Assembly (NCBI GenBank): GCA_035578155.1
Contig: JAPWDM010000017.1
Coordinates: 4,910,482 to 4,974,481, forward strand
Direction of reading: 5' to 3'
Length of the DNA stretch: 64,000 nt
Origin: Brachynemurus nebulosus
Taxonomy: Eukaryota > Arthropoda > Insecta > Neuroptera > Myrmeleontidae
Made by a program: the position numbers and the translations under genes. The notes under the pieces were generated by a model. The model was given only the letters and a program-made list of their open reading frames with translations, did not search any database and was not told the DNA's origin. Shown here piece after piece: positions 11,067 to 23,220 of this stretch (position 1 is its first letter; the number at the start of each line of letters is the position of its first letter).

Positions 11067-12945
11067 AAAGGGCATAGCCGGGTAAGATAGGGAAAACGGC
11101 CCTTAACGCAAAATTGATTGTTTTTATAGGAAATAATACTTCTTAGCCTCAGATACATTCCTGCCCAATTTCAACCCTCTGAGGCTAATAGTTTATGAAT
11201 ACACAAACAGACAAAAATTTTCAAAAAAAAAATTTTTTTTTACGAAATTACTGAGCCGATTTATTTGAGTTTAATATATATTGTGTACCCAACCCAAACA
11301 AAGTAATAAAAAAAAATTAGCGTTATATCCCTTTATTATACTAATTTTTTTAAATTTTTAAATTTACGTAAATTTTTTTTTGGCACTTACACGTTAGCGA
11401 CCCCCACCATTTTTTGTTCAATAATATGTCTCTTAGTACTCTATAACATATATTTTTACGGAAAAATTTTAGTTGGTAGAACATAGTAATATTTCATTAC
11501 AAATGCATGTCATGTTCGGTGCTACATATATTACTTATGTATAAAAAGGACCATAAAGTAAAGCATCTGCCTGATTTCTAAAACACAGTAGAACTCTGAG
11601 GAGTGCAATAAAATGTTCTCTTCCCCCCTGAGTTGCAGTTCTTGGAGTTCCTGTGACGATCTAAAAAAATTTATATTTTGACTTGTTATAAAAATATGTT
11701 TCTGCTTGTTAAAAAATAATTTTCAAGGTTAATTTTACCATGAATCTGAATATTTGAATGAAATCAATAAAATTATCTCAGCATACTTACTAATTAAAAT
11801 TACATCTAACTCAACAGAAATTATAAGTTTTAGAGACTATATTTAAAGATAATAATAATAAAAATAATACGTCTTAAATGTTATATTGTTTTAATAATAA
11901 TAAACAACTTAATAGATTGGAACAAAAAACTCCAACAATGTATAGTAATAACAACAGTCCGGCTAAAACTTGTAGTTATCAAAATATGTAGGTAAATTAC
12001 ATGTAGGTACATATAACTAACTTGAGCAGACCCTCTCACTTGATGTTTTTGTTGCACTTTTTTAAGGAGGTGCAGAAAGTGGATTTTTTCTGTAATAAAA
12101 TTACATACGTTCATAACAACGACAAACAAGCTTAGACAAACGTCTTCTTTTGTTAACACGATGACGGATCACGGGGAATTATAACTTAATGACCAACTGG
12201 TATACTATTTTGACAGCTAATAAACTTTGTATGAAATTGTTGACGTCGTAATACGTGGTGTATGAGCTAATAAAGTTTTACTTGACGTCTTACAAAGAAA
12301 ACAACTCTAACAAAAGAGAAATCAATATGCATTTTGTTTTATTAATAAAAAAAGACAAACGGCAGAAAATGTTGGACTTGAGTAAATTTAAACTAGTTTA
12401 TCGTAGTTATGAACGTATGTAATTGTATTATTTTAGAAATAGGGTAGATATTTTACTTTATAGCCCTTCTTATACATAAGTAATATATGTAGTACCTAAC
12501 ATGGTATGCATTTGTATTGAAATATTACTATGTTCCACCAACTAAAATTTTTCCATAAAAATATATGTTATAGAGTACTAAGAGACATATTATTGAACAA
12601 AAAATGGTGGGTGTCGCTGACGCGTAAGTGCCAAAAAAAAATTTACTTAAATTTAAAAATTTAAAAAAATTAGTATAATAAAGGGATATAACGTAAATTT
12701 TTTTTTATTACTTTGCCTAAGGTGGGTGCACAATATATATTAAAGTCAAATAAATTGGCTCCGTAATTTCGTAAGAAAAAAATTTTTTTGAAAATTATTG
12801 TCTGTTTGTGTATTCGAAAACTATTAGCCTCAGAGGGTTGAAATTTGGCAGGAATGTATCTGGGGCTAAGAAGTATTATTTCCTATAAGAACAATCAATT
12901 TTGCGTCAAGGGCCGTTTTCCCTATCTTACCCGGCTATGCCCTTT
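11067..12945. mobile_element. Foldback element A, inserted in the arm of B
   Basis: Inverted arms of about 500 bp (11067-~11580 and ~12430-12945) enclose a ~850-bp loop. The ends read AAAGGGCATAGCCGGGTAAG. The other arm of B near 19123-19140 preserves the uninterrupted sequence, so this arm is the filled site. Its terminal motif closely matches palindrome E at 26075-27650. No coding sequence is recognised in the loop. Confidence 0.8.
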
Positions 12946-13131
12946 GAAAATTGACTGGCCAATGATTTTTGTGCATTGTATCGTACGAGGCTCTTTTTTT
13001 CTTAAATTGTAGGTTTTTTTATCCACTTTATAACGGTGGACAAGAAAAAATTTTTAAGCTTCAAAGAAAGTGAAAAAAATCAATTAGAAATTCAAAATTG
13101 TCGGCTATGAACAGTATTTGAAAAATAATTT

Positions 13132-13460
13132 AAATCAAGTAAACTGCCATAATTTAAATATGCCTTGTAATAACTTGTCCCATACAAGGGTTACAAGCTT
13201 CGAGGATTACGCGAATCGTACCCCATTAAAAAACCAAGTTGGGAGAAATTAAGGTTCAAATGTTTTCAAAAATACATAACATCAAAAGTATATAAGCTCT
13301 CACCCACCTTACAGGCTGCAAATTCAAGAGCAGCTGCAATAATTTAATCAAGTAAACCGCCATAATAATATTATGAATTATAATAATTTCTCCCATACAG
13401 GGGTTACAAGCTTCCAAATGAGGATTACACGAATCAAACCCCATTAAAAAACCAACTTTG
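13132..13460. repeat. Direct repeat (two ~110-bp copies)
   Basis: 13132-13240 and 13345-13460 share an AATCAAGTAAACYGCCATAA start, GGGGTTACAAGCTT-like middle and CCCCATTAAAAAACCAA end, offset by about 213 bp. They lie in the loop of foldback B. Confidence 0.7.
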
Positions 13461-13661
13461 CAAAAATTACAAGTACACAGTTCCTCGGAAGGCTCATAGG
13501 TTAAATTTTTATATTATAGCAGTTTACTTGATTTTTTTTTTTTTTACAACTTACATTACATTGCTTTGTTACAAAAGTTTTACAAAGCTTATATATTCAT
13601 TACTATAAATAATAATCAATAAGATTGATATATACATGTATAAAACTAAAGAAATAATAGA

Positions 13662-16600
13662 CTACTTATTTTTATTATACATTACAATACTTATATGCCG
13701 TAGGTACTGAATGAAATCATCCCTGACCCCCGAGTGACCCATAGCCACGAACCAGTTGTCTATCAGTATTCCAATTTTTTCAAAAACTAAAGTAATATAA
13801 AATCTCTCTCTTTCAAAATAAAGGCAATCTTTTATCAGGTGTTTGATATCTTGCATTGCACCTTGATCAGTACAGTCGCACTTATTATCGTTTTTCTTAC
13901 CCATTCGATAGAGATACGCCTTATTCGCACCATGACCCGTGAGCATTTGAGTCACCCAGAAGTCAAGTCTGATCCCACTCAGCATATTATTAGCTATTTC
14001 AGCAATTGGTATAAATTTTTTAGTTGTAGTCCCCGCAGTAGAATTGTTGATTTCACTTTACCAGTCTCTCTTTATGTTATCTGATATGACTTGCTTAACA
14101 TAAGAAAGTGGAGCTAGATCATAGCTACATGGTATAGATTCACTAGCTGCCTGTTTAGCCAAAAAGTCAGCATACTCATTGCCCATAATCATTGTATGTC
14201 CTTTTATCCAGTTTATGGTAACATTCCATCCATTAAGTTTGAAATTTCTTATAATATTTTGTATCCTTGCAACTAGCAAATTAGTCGGGGCGAATTGTTT
14301 CAACGATATACAAAGTGATTGTGAATCAGTGAAAACAACAATCCTGCTTCCATTATTTAAGTTAACCCCTCTAATGTGTTCAAGGGCCGTCAGAAGGGCA
14401 AATGCTTCCGCCTGAAAAATTGTACAATGTAATCCTAATTTCCTTTTTACTATCCCAATGATTTCTCCATTTTGATATATAGCAGACGCAGCTCCCACTC
14501 CTGCCACAGATTTACTTCCGTCAGTATATATATACACAGTTTCATTCATAAAAGTATCAATGCCATCTTCTTTTATACCGACTTGATCTGGTAAAACATT
14601 CACGTCGACAGATATCCTATCTTCAGGTGAAGGTAGGTCGTAATATTTTTGTTGTTGTTCAACCTTGGCTCCCCTTTCAAAATCAGGTACAACTACATGT
14701 AAATTGTATTCACATCTGATTTTGTATACCTTTTCGCACATTTGAATTTTATAATCAATTGGAGTCAATCTTGCCAGAAGCATCGCAGAACAATAAGAAA
14801 CCGTTCTGTAGCCCTTGATGATTCTTAAAGCAGCACAGCGCTGAAAACCTCTTAGTTTAGCTTTATTCTTCTTAGTGTTTAGGGCAGAATGAAAAACCGG
14901 TGCTCCATACATACACATTGGTTCAACCACACATGTATACAAAAGTCTTACTATTTCAGTGTCCACTCCCCAGATATTATTAGTTACACGTGACATGGAA
15001 TTTAAAAGTTGTTTTCCTTTCCCAACAATGTAGTCAATATGTTTATCAAATTTGAGTTTAGGATCTATGATAACTCCCAGTATTTTCATTTCATTAGTAT
15101 AAGTTAGTTCTTGATCAATGAGCATTATTTTCGGTTTATAGTAATTTTTCCTTTTGTTGGTGCACAACATAAGCTGAGTTTTCGTTGCATTAAATTGTAG
15201 CTTGTGAGTTTTACTCCAGTCACCTATTTTTGCGAGTGCTCGGTTAGTAATCCTTTCAAGTTGCCTTCCATTTGTGTCCGTGCATATTAAAGTCACATCA
15301 TCAGCAAAAGCCAAAATGTGTACATTATCAGGAAACTGCTGTTGTAACAGATCATCAAGAATAATATTCCACATAACTGGTCCAAATACAGAACCCTGGA
15401 CACAGCCTTTGTTGATATCTTTCCTAAATGTTTCACCATTATAATTAATTGTTACTTTTCTGTCTGTTAGATAGCTTTTAATGATTTTGAATATGTTTGC
15501 GGGAACGCTTCTTTCGTATAAATTTTTTAATATCGTAGGCCACCAGGCATTGACAAATGCTCCACTAATATCCAGAGATATAACTAAACACAGCTCTTTT
15601 CTGCTTAAGGCACCTTCAATTAAATTTTTAATTCTATACAAAGCATCAACAGTTGACCTTTGAGCAGTAAAACCATATTGTTTTTCACTTATGAGTTTAT
15701 TTTGATGTAGAAAATGCATTAAATGACGTGTAGTTAGTTTCTCTAACATTTTTCCAAAGACACAGGTTAAGCCAATAGGACGATACGATTTTATTAAAGC
15801 ATAATTACCTTGGTTCGGTTTAGGAATAATTTTGATTAACGCGTTTTTCCAAACCTTCGGAAAATATTCCATTTTTAAGCACATATTAAATAGACATTTA
15901 AAGAAAGGAAAATATTGTAAAATCAATTTCGTACAAAATTCAGCATTTAGGCAGTCCATTCCTGGAGCCTTTTTATAAGAGAAAGAGGAAGCTACTGATT
16001 CAATTTCTTCATCAGTAAATAATTCAGCGTTTGAAGTATCAGGAATACTACTTGCTATATCTCGAATTTGATTTTGAGCTTCACTTTCATTATCACTAGT
16101 ATCATCAGGAAAAAAGAATGATGCCAGTTCAGACACCGTATCTAAATTATCAGTTGTGGTCCGACCGTTAATTAATAAAGTGGATGGAGGTTTTCGGCGA
16201 GTGAATTTCATTATCTTATTAACTGTATTCCACGTATTCTCAACACTCTGCGATTGTAAAAATGATTTCCACGAAGCAACCTTTTTTTCTTTGATCATTC
16301 TTTTGTATCTGTCTCTGATTTCAGTATATTCTCTTATAACTTGCTCTTTATAAGATGAGTGGCTAAGTCTACACTTTAAATGATACAATTTACTAACTTG
16401 CTTCCTAGTTTCTCTTAGTTCATCATCCCACCAAACATTGTACTTCCGAATAGAGCTTATTTTTGGGCATTCCTCATCAAGTACACTAATTAAGTTGTTT
16501 GTAACTTCAACTACTAAATCATCTAACTCTTGAGTGGTTTTAACATTTTCAATTTTGTGTAGGTTAAGGCTTTCAGTCAACCTAATATTATTGGTTACAT

Positions 16601-17366
16601 GAGTCCAGTTCAGTTTCTTGATATTGTATATATTAGTCGTTTCAATCATACCACTCATTGTAGACAGTTTCTGTTTGCCAGTGATTTGATAATCAATAAA
16701 TCTATGATCTGACAAAGAATCAGTGTCAGTAATCACTCTCCAGTTTTTGATGAGGGGTTCCATATTAGAAGAACAAATCGTCAAATCGATGGTAGAACTG
16801 ACTTCAGTTCCATCCCTTATTGCTGAGAACGTTGGAGTAGAGCAATTGTTGATAACGTAGAAATTGTTGCTAGCTTGGAATTCTTCCACATTTTTACCTC
16901 TGTCATTAGTGTAATTACTATGCCATATAGTACTCCACGAATTGAAGTCCCCTCCACATAGTATTGTCATACCTCTCCATTTTTCTATTACCGATTGTAA
17001 TCCTCTTAAGGAATCATTGATGTCTGAGTCGGGTGCACAATAAATACTGCAAATTATATATTTTTCATTACCATCTTGTATCATTATGCACACAAAATCA
17101 CTAGTACTGAATTCAGTTAATAAAATTGTTTTTAAGTTCTTATTGAAACATAGAACAGCTGCCCGCACTTTACCACCGTTATGATATTGATAAATATCAC
17201 CTGGACATGAAATTGTAATCTCTTCACAGTTACCTAAATATGGTTCACTTACTAGAATTAAATCATATTTATTGTCTTTTTGCACTTGCCACAGATTGTT
17301 CATAGCAACATAGCTTTTATGCACATTTATTTGTAAAACATTTAAAGTTTTTTTAACAGTCCCCAT
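13662..17366 (-). pseudogene. LINE ORF2: APE endonuclease, reverse transcriptase, RNase H, CCHC; one nonsense codon
   Basis: The first 1102 codons run from the ATG at 17366 to a TAA at 14058-14060. The same frame then continues without another stop to 13662, giving about 1234 codons in total. The endonuclease spans residues 1-225, with E41, D140-N142 (GGDFN), D194 (STIDL) and S219-D220-H221. The RT spans about 470-790, with D599 and the FADD box at 687-690. The RNase H has D949, E987, D1014 and D1067. Beyond the stop lies the usual C-terminal CxC...HxxxxC finger (KCDCTDQG, then HLIKDC). TGG-TAA-AGT fits a CAA-to-TAA change. The 14-bp overlap with ORF1 suggests translational coupling. Confidence 0.9.
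14058..14060 (-). other. Nonsense codon in LINE ORF2
   Basis: TAA follows the W1102 codon. The downstream 131 codons remain open in the same frame and encode the expected Cys-His tail, so this is a point change rather than the native end. Confidence 0.85.
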
Positions 17367-18606
17367 AATCAGTCCGCGACATAATGGAATCTTTCAATTT
17401 CAAATAACTCTGGCAAGTTTGTGAGTTAGAACAATGATCTTCTTTTCTAAGATAAACATCACTTTTATCAGGGTCTTTCAAAACAATTTTTTTGAACCAT
17501 TCACTATTTTTAATATTTTGGTTAAATTTACTACAGGGTGTGCATTTAGCTTTCAAAGGGTCTTGCTTATCAGAGCATTTATTGAACTTATGAGGGCCCG
17601 AGCAGTAACCACATATAATATCTTTTTCGGGGCAATTTTTGGAAAAATGATTGTTGTTATTACATTTGAAACAAACAATTGTCGGTATATACTCTAATAC
17701 TCTGCATCTAGAATGTTCGACATAGAGGTATTCATTTTTCAATAGTTCACTATATATTCCTGATGGAACTTCGACAACAGCATGATAGCAGTCACTTCTT
17801 TTACTACTTTTAATGTGGTTGATTTTAATCTTATCAAATATTTCCATATTGGTAAAATACATTTTGTTCTGTTTACTTATTACTTCCAGTAAATTTTTGG
17901 TGTCAGTATTTTTATTTATATTAGTTATTATTACAGTTGGATTTTTCTTTTTAACTATCTCTGCATCAAAAGTACTCATTTTTTGTCTTATTTCATTTAT
18001 TAGTTTGTCCGCATCGTCTTCATTCCTCACCGCCACGAACAAGGATTTCATACCATGTCTGGTGTTCACTATAGGTAACTCCAACTCTGAAGGGCTAATG
18101 TATCTTTTAAATGCCGATTCTATTGATTTAGATCCAACGTCACCTTCCTTACTCACAATTTTTACTTCAATATTCCCAGTATTTAGTTTAGTTTTAGCCA
18201 AAACACCTACTGAAATTTGATTCATATTGTTGCTGCCTTCATCATAGCACTGTTTTGTTGCCAGATTCACATCTATCGTTAAATCACGATGTAATTGTAA
18301 CTTCTCCAAAAATGTTTTTACCTCCTTAAGTTTACATAGTGTAATTTTTCTGTCATTCCTTTGTGACGATTTCTCCACATCTATAATTATTTCATATACA
18401 TTGTCCAGTTCTTCCGTCATTAATTTATGATAGGCAGATTTTCCCCTTTTTGTAAGATCAACTTGATTGCTGTTATCTTCAATACTCTTCGTAGAAGGTT
18501 CACTTAGGTTATTTTCACTTTCACATTCATCATTTTTTTCTTTAAAAACGTCTACAGTATAATCCGTAATCAAAGGATCTTTTTTCTTCGTCATATTTGT
18601 TGCCAT
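17353..18606 (-). CDS. LINE ORF1, gag-like nucleic-acid-binding protein
   Basis: An intact 417-residue frame. The N-terminal part (1-100) is charged and lysine-rich. The C-terminal third holds zinc knuckles: C312-x2-C315-x4-H320-x4-C325, then C332-x2-C335-x3-H339-x4-C344, then a looser Cys-His set beginning C355-x2-C358 and ending near H391-C398. In I and jockey elements such proteins package the RNA into ribonucleoprotein particles. The stop overlaps the ORF2 start (ATG at 17364-17366 inside the last codons), a frame change of one base. No frameshift or stop is visible, so this ORF looks functional. Confidence 0.9.
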   Translation of the reverse strand: MATNMTKKKDPLITDYTVDVFKEKNDECESENNLSEPSTKSIEDNSNQVDLTKRGKSAYHKLMTEELDNVYEIIIDVEKSSQRNDRKITLCKLKEVKTFLEKLQLHRDLTIDVNLATKQCYDEGSNNMNQISVGVLAKTKLNTGNIEVKIVSKEGDVGSKSIESAFKRYISPSELELPIVNTRHGMKSLFVAVRNEDDADKLINEIRQKMSTFDAEIVKKKNPTVIITNINKNTDTKNLLEVISKQNKMYFTNMEIFDKIKINHIKSSKRSDCYHAVVEVPSGIYSELLKNEYLYVEHSRCRVLEYIPTIVCFKCNNNNHFSKNCPEKDIICGYCSGPHKFNKCSDKQDPLKAKCTPCSKFNQNIKNSEWFKKIVLKDPDKSDVYLRKEDHCSNSQTCQSYLKLKDSIMSRTDYGDC

Positions 18607-19671
18607 ATATTGTTTTACTACATCCAGCAGTTACTACATACCACAGTAAAGTTGACCACTAGTTGTAAATTAGACTTTATAATCATTCATCAACTGACTA
18701 CTTTATTCTGATATTGAGGTTATGTAAGTTCAGTTCGTCCTTTTTAAAGAAAATTTTTACTTCACAACTATTATGTAAAAACATACACTCTCAAAAATTT
18801 ACGAACTTTAATTAGCACAATTAATCATTTATTTTATTTATTACTAGTTTTTAAAAGTAGATTTTTCAAATTTATAACCACTAGAATTTGACTTATGTTA
18901 TACCGCTTTCACAGGTTAGCAATTATGTTTACTTGATTTAAATTATTTTTTAAATACTGTTCATAGCCGACAATTTTGAATTTCGGATCGATTTTTTTCA
19001 CTTTTTTTTCAAGCTTAAAAATTTTTTCTTGTCCACCGTTATAAAGTGAATAAAAAAACCTACAATTTAAGAGAAGAAAGAGCCTCGTATGATACAATGC
19101 ACAAAAATCATTGGCGAGTCAATTTTCAAATTTGACATCAATTTTTAGGGTTTGTGTAACATATTTTGACTTGAAATTTTAACCAGTTATTGTACATGTT
19201 ATAAAGTATATTTTCTGAAAACTTCATCAAATTTCATTTAAAACATCCGAAGTTAAAACCAAAAAACCAAAATTTAGCAGTATCTCCAGTTTTATTTTTT
19301 TTTTAAGGTTATGTGTGCAGATAAAAATTTCATACTGTAACCGCTGGTAGACTATATCGTAGTGAATACCCTCAATTTTTTTCATTGTTTTTAGACCTAC
19401 ACATACCGAGATATATTCATCAATATTTAGAAAGTACGACTAAAATGGTCGATTTTTCACAAAATGGCCGATAACTTTCGTAGCGGCGGTTGCAAGTGGT
19501 AGAAAATGTTCATTTCATTTAGTCTTATATGTAATTAACATGCTACCAAAAAAAAAAAATTTGAAGGAGGAAACAGTTCTGCTGTGTTTATCCGACTCCA
19601 TTATAATAAATTCATAAACATTTAAATTGAACAAGTTTGTATTAAACTACATTTCCTACAAAAAGTCGTGA

Positions 19672-20114
19672 GATCCCACCAAAAACATAAATGTGAAAAA
19701 TGGGTAAGTTCTTTTTATTGTGTTAGCCTGAAAAACAATTAAAATCAAAATAAACTGTCAAGTTCCAAACACATTTTTCGTGCAGAATCGGAATAAAATA
19801 AATTGTTTTAAGAAATACACATCAAGCTTTTTTAAAGAAAATAATAGAAATTTTTCATTAGAACTTGGGAAATTTTTACTCATTTATCATGTATATTAAA
19901 CTTGATGTTGAAAACTGCCCAAGTTCTAATGAAAAATTTCTATTATTTTCTTTAAAAAAGCTTGATGTGTATTTCTTAAAACAACTTATTTTATTCCGAT
20001 TCTGCACGAAAAATGTGTTTGGAACTTGACAGTTTATTTTGATTTCAATTGTTTTTCAGGCTAACACAATAAAAAGAACTTGCTCATTTTTCACATTTAT
20101 GTTTTTGGTGGGAT
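19672..20114. mobile_element. Hairpin MITE, ~200-bp arms
   Basis: Inverted arms 19672-~19873 and ~19917-20114 are nearly identical and begin ATCCCACCAAAAACATAAA. The loop is ~45 bp. It starts about 70 bp from the end of foldback B. No target duplication is resolved. Confidence 0.8.
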
Positions 20115-20690
20115 TTATATTAATAAATTATAATTTTTTCTTTATGTCGACATTGCCAGTATTTAAGGGTTAAATAAATAACACTTTCAATAATATAATT
20201 TATCAACCGTTTAATTAATTTTATAATTTTTAAGTAAAAATTAAAAATTACATGATTTAAAACAAAACCTTGGACTGTGTCATTGATGACAAACTATCAA
20301 ATTTGCTTACCTTTATGGTTATATGAAATGACTCAAACTCAATTTATTTGTGGTTTTCAAAAAAAAAAAAAAACAAAAGAATTAATATTTTCTTTAAAAG
20401 TATCGATAAATTCTTGTAATCAGAAATTTTCTTTAAAGTTCAGAGTTTTCAGCTTATCAATTAAATGGATTTTAAGAAAATCTCGATAACGTCATCAGTC
20501 TACTCATGACTTTTTGTTACAGTGAAATAGTGAAATTCACATTGCCAAACGAAAACTTGATATATCTATAACAAAGGCAAAAAATTCTACCAATATAGTC
20601 TGTACAAAATAAAACAATGTGTTTATCAGAAAAGGATTAAAAGTTCCTCTGTATGACATCATCAAGTAAGTACATTAATGCACTTTTAAG
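20115..20690. other. AT-rich non-coding DNA
   Basis: No gene or repeat boundary is recognised. Confidence 0.4.
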
Positions 20691-21061
20691 CCTTAAAATT
20701 CTTAAGTAATGAATGCTTGTCATTTTCAGTTAGTTGTAATTTTTCGCAATCACTCTTTTCATTTTCGGTAAAATTAAAGTTATGGTGTCCTACTGTAAAC
20801 GAAGTTGCAGAATGTGAATTTTATTTTCCAGAAAATTTTACTCCTAAATTTCCCCCAAAATGAGCCTTTGACGACTCGACAAAAGTTACAATCATACATT
20901 ACCAAAACGTTGAGGCGACAGAGACAAACAAAGATGCCACCAAATGGATTTATACTATTCAAGATATGGGACAACTAGTCAAATTATTCAAACATGAATG
21001 TTTGATCGAATCGTTACTTTCTTATTTTGCTCAAAATGTTGATCAAGATCTGGTGATATGA
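20691..21061 (+). pseudogene. Possible decayed exon, unidentified
   Basis: One frame is open from 20691 to 21061 except for one TGA near 20860. It has a less repetitive, protein-like composition (for example ECEFYFPENFTPKFPP and IYTIQDMGQLVKLFKHECL) than surrounding noise. A TTTTCAG acceptor-like site lies at ~20722-20728. I recognise no family, and it may be chance or an old repeat-encoded exon. Confidence 0.25.
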
Positions 21062-21720
21062 ATCATAAGTACGGGTTATTTCCGCAATCATCATAGTTAG
21101 GTAACTTTGTTACCTATATCAGCAAAATATTATTTTATAACAAAATTTGACGTAAAAACAATGTTATCATTGAAATGCGTATATGTTTGAAATACTAAAC
21201 CTTTAGTTTATAATGTAGATATTATTATTACACATATTAGTGACGTAGATCTACATAAAAATTTAATTTTAAAGAAGTAATGAAAAATTTATTACTTATT
21301 CCAAACAATTAAAATTTAAAGTTCATATCTGTGTGAATGTGTGTGTGTGTGTAGTATGTTGAATAAATGAAAAAAATTGGGAAAAATAATGGTAAACACA
21401 TTTATACTGGTTTTCCAAGAAAAAATTATATTTGAATAATTTTTAATTCCATGTCAGAACAAATAAAAAAACTAATTAATGTAACATGAAAAAAAGGGAA
21501 AAAATTGATTTACTTTAATTGTTTTAATATGAAAATTTTCCATTGTATATACGTAACTTAAGCATTATCGGTTTTAGTTAAATACAATATAGATAAATAG
21601 AAAATAAACAGTAATGTTTAATTTTTTTCACGTTTGTTATCCGGAGATGCCAGAATCATTAAATCCTGTAAAAAAAGAAAATTTATACTTCTGTTGCAAC
21701 ATTCTGTACAACCTAGGGAA
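21062..21720. other. AT-rich non-coding DNA
   Basis: Contains only a short (GT)n tract near 21340. Nothing else is recognised. Confidence 0.4.
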
Positions 21721-23220
21721 TTTCTCACAAGTAAAGGTCCCGAGGCCGGACCTATCGATTTCGATGAAACTTAAATATATTGTAGAACTCTAAAAACTAA
21801 GGGACACGTATTTTTTTTTATCTGCGGAAAAACGGTTTGAAGGGGTGAAATCGTCCTCCAAAAATAGGGGTAAAAATTTAATTTTTCAAATATCTCAAAA
21901 ACAGTAAGAGATAGAGCAAAAGTTTAAATTGACGATATTGCTCTTTTTTAAAGAGCTATCTATTGATATGTAATTTGTTCATATTACATCAACAGGGGTG
22001 GTTGGGGGTTAAAATTTGGGGGTTAATTTTGCAAAAAGGTGGTGAAAAATAAACAATATAAAAATTTTGTTTACAGATTTGAAATCTACGTCAAAAAATC
22101 TAATTGACCTATTTTTGCTCAATGCCCTAATATTAAGTCTAGGGGTAGTTAACTAGAGGGTGACTATGTCGAATAGTCGTACAATTTGGGTATTTCAAGA
22201 AGTTCTTCGTCATGGAAAATAGCTTAAGACAATTAGAATAACGTAGAAATAAAATTCTCGAATTCAAAATTGAGTTTGAGCAACACTGGAGAGGGGGTGA
22301 GTCACCCTCTTAAATTACATACTAGTTTATATACACTAATTTTTGCTATTAACACACTGATAGTGGGTAAAATAATGTCACAATAAGTGGTTCTGAAGTT
22401 GGACTATCATATGTAAGGTATTTATTAGGTTTGTTTTTTGATGGATATTATAGTTTTCCTTATCGAAAATTATCGATACCGAAAATTACATAACCTAACC
22501 TAAAATAACGAAACCTAATAAAAACCTTACACACGATAGTCTAACTTCAGAACCATCTATTGTGACATTATTACCCCCTGTCAGTGTGTTAATTGCAAAA
22601 ATTAGTGTATGTAAACTAGTATGTAATTTAAGAGGGTGACTCACCCCCTCTCCAATGTTGCTCAAACTCAATTTTGAATTCGAGAATTTCATTTCTACGT
22701 TATTCTAATTGTCTTAAGCTATTTTCCATGAAGAAGAACTTCTTGAAATACCCAAATAGTACGATTATTCGACATAGTCACCCTCTAGTTAACTACCCCT
22801 AGACTTAATATTAGAATATTGAGCAAAAACAGGTCAATTAGATTTTTTGACGTAGATTTCAAATCTGAAAACAAAATTTTTATATTGTTTATTTTTCACC
22901 CCCTTTTTGCAAAATTAACCCCCAAATTTTAACCCCCAACCACCCCTGTTGATGTTATTTGAACAAATTGCATATCAGCAGATAGCTCTTTAAAAAAGAA
23001 TAATATCGCCAATTTAAACTTTTGCTCTATCTCTTACTGTTTTCGAGATATTTGAAAAATTAAATTTTTACCCCAATTTTTGGAGGGCGATTTCACCCCT
23101 TCAAACCGTTTTTCCGCAGATAAAAAAAAATACGTGTCCCTTAGTTTTTAGTATTCTACAACATATTTAAGTTTCATCAAAATCGATAGGTCCGGCCTCG
23201 GGACCTTTACTTGTCAGAAA
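21721..23220. mobile_element. Foldback element F, 1.5 kb
   Basis: Long inverted arms (21721-~22440 and ~22500-23220) meet at a short central segment. The ends are TTTCTSACAAGTAAAGGTCC followed by CGAGGCCGGACC. The arms contain modules also present in foldbacks C and E: a TTTCATCAAAAT motif, a GCAGATAAAAAAAAATACG run, an ACCCCTT stretch, and a ~90-bp block ending in TTTTCGAGATA. No protein is encoded. Confidence 0.85.

Larger units (their letters stand above)
13532..18926 (-). mobile_element. Full-length I-superfamily LINE with target-site duplication
   Basis: A complete non-LTR retrotransposon of about 5.4 kb read on the minus strand: ~320-bp 5' leader (18607-18926), ORF1, ORF2, ~115-bp 3' UTR and a poly(A) tail seen as T14 at 13532-13545. 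GTTTACTTGATTT occurs at 13522-13534 and again at 18927-18939, a target-site duplication of 10 to 13 bp (the final T's overlap the tail). APE-type endonuclease, RT and an RNase H domain place it near I/R1/LOA elements. It inserted into the loop of foldback B. Confidence 0.9.
10593..19602. mobile_element. Foldback element B, interrupted by foldback A and a LINE
   Basis: The left arm (10593-11066 continued at 12946-13150) and the right arm (18927-19602) are inverted copies about 680 bp long, both ending with AATGGAGTCGGATA. The left arm is cut by foldback A, and the loop holds a direct repeat and the LINE at 13532-18926. Removing both insertions leaves a foldback of about 1.75 kb. It encodes no recognisable protein. 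The target duplication is ambiguous because the flank is TA-rich. Confidence 0.8.

Noticed and set aside
11881..12159. 92-codon frame in the loop of foldback A
   Set aside because: No recognisable motif, and composition is like its surroundings.
12960..19100. Coding frame in the arms of foldback B (62 codons, 18909-19097 minus)
   Set aside because: Lies in the inverted arm, and the mirror copy is disrupted, so it is not supported as a gene.
20860..21000. Maelstrom-like HMG start suggested by MPPNGFILF
   Set aside because: Only a few residues match and the frame stops at once.
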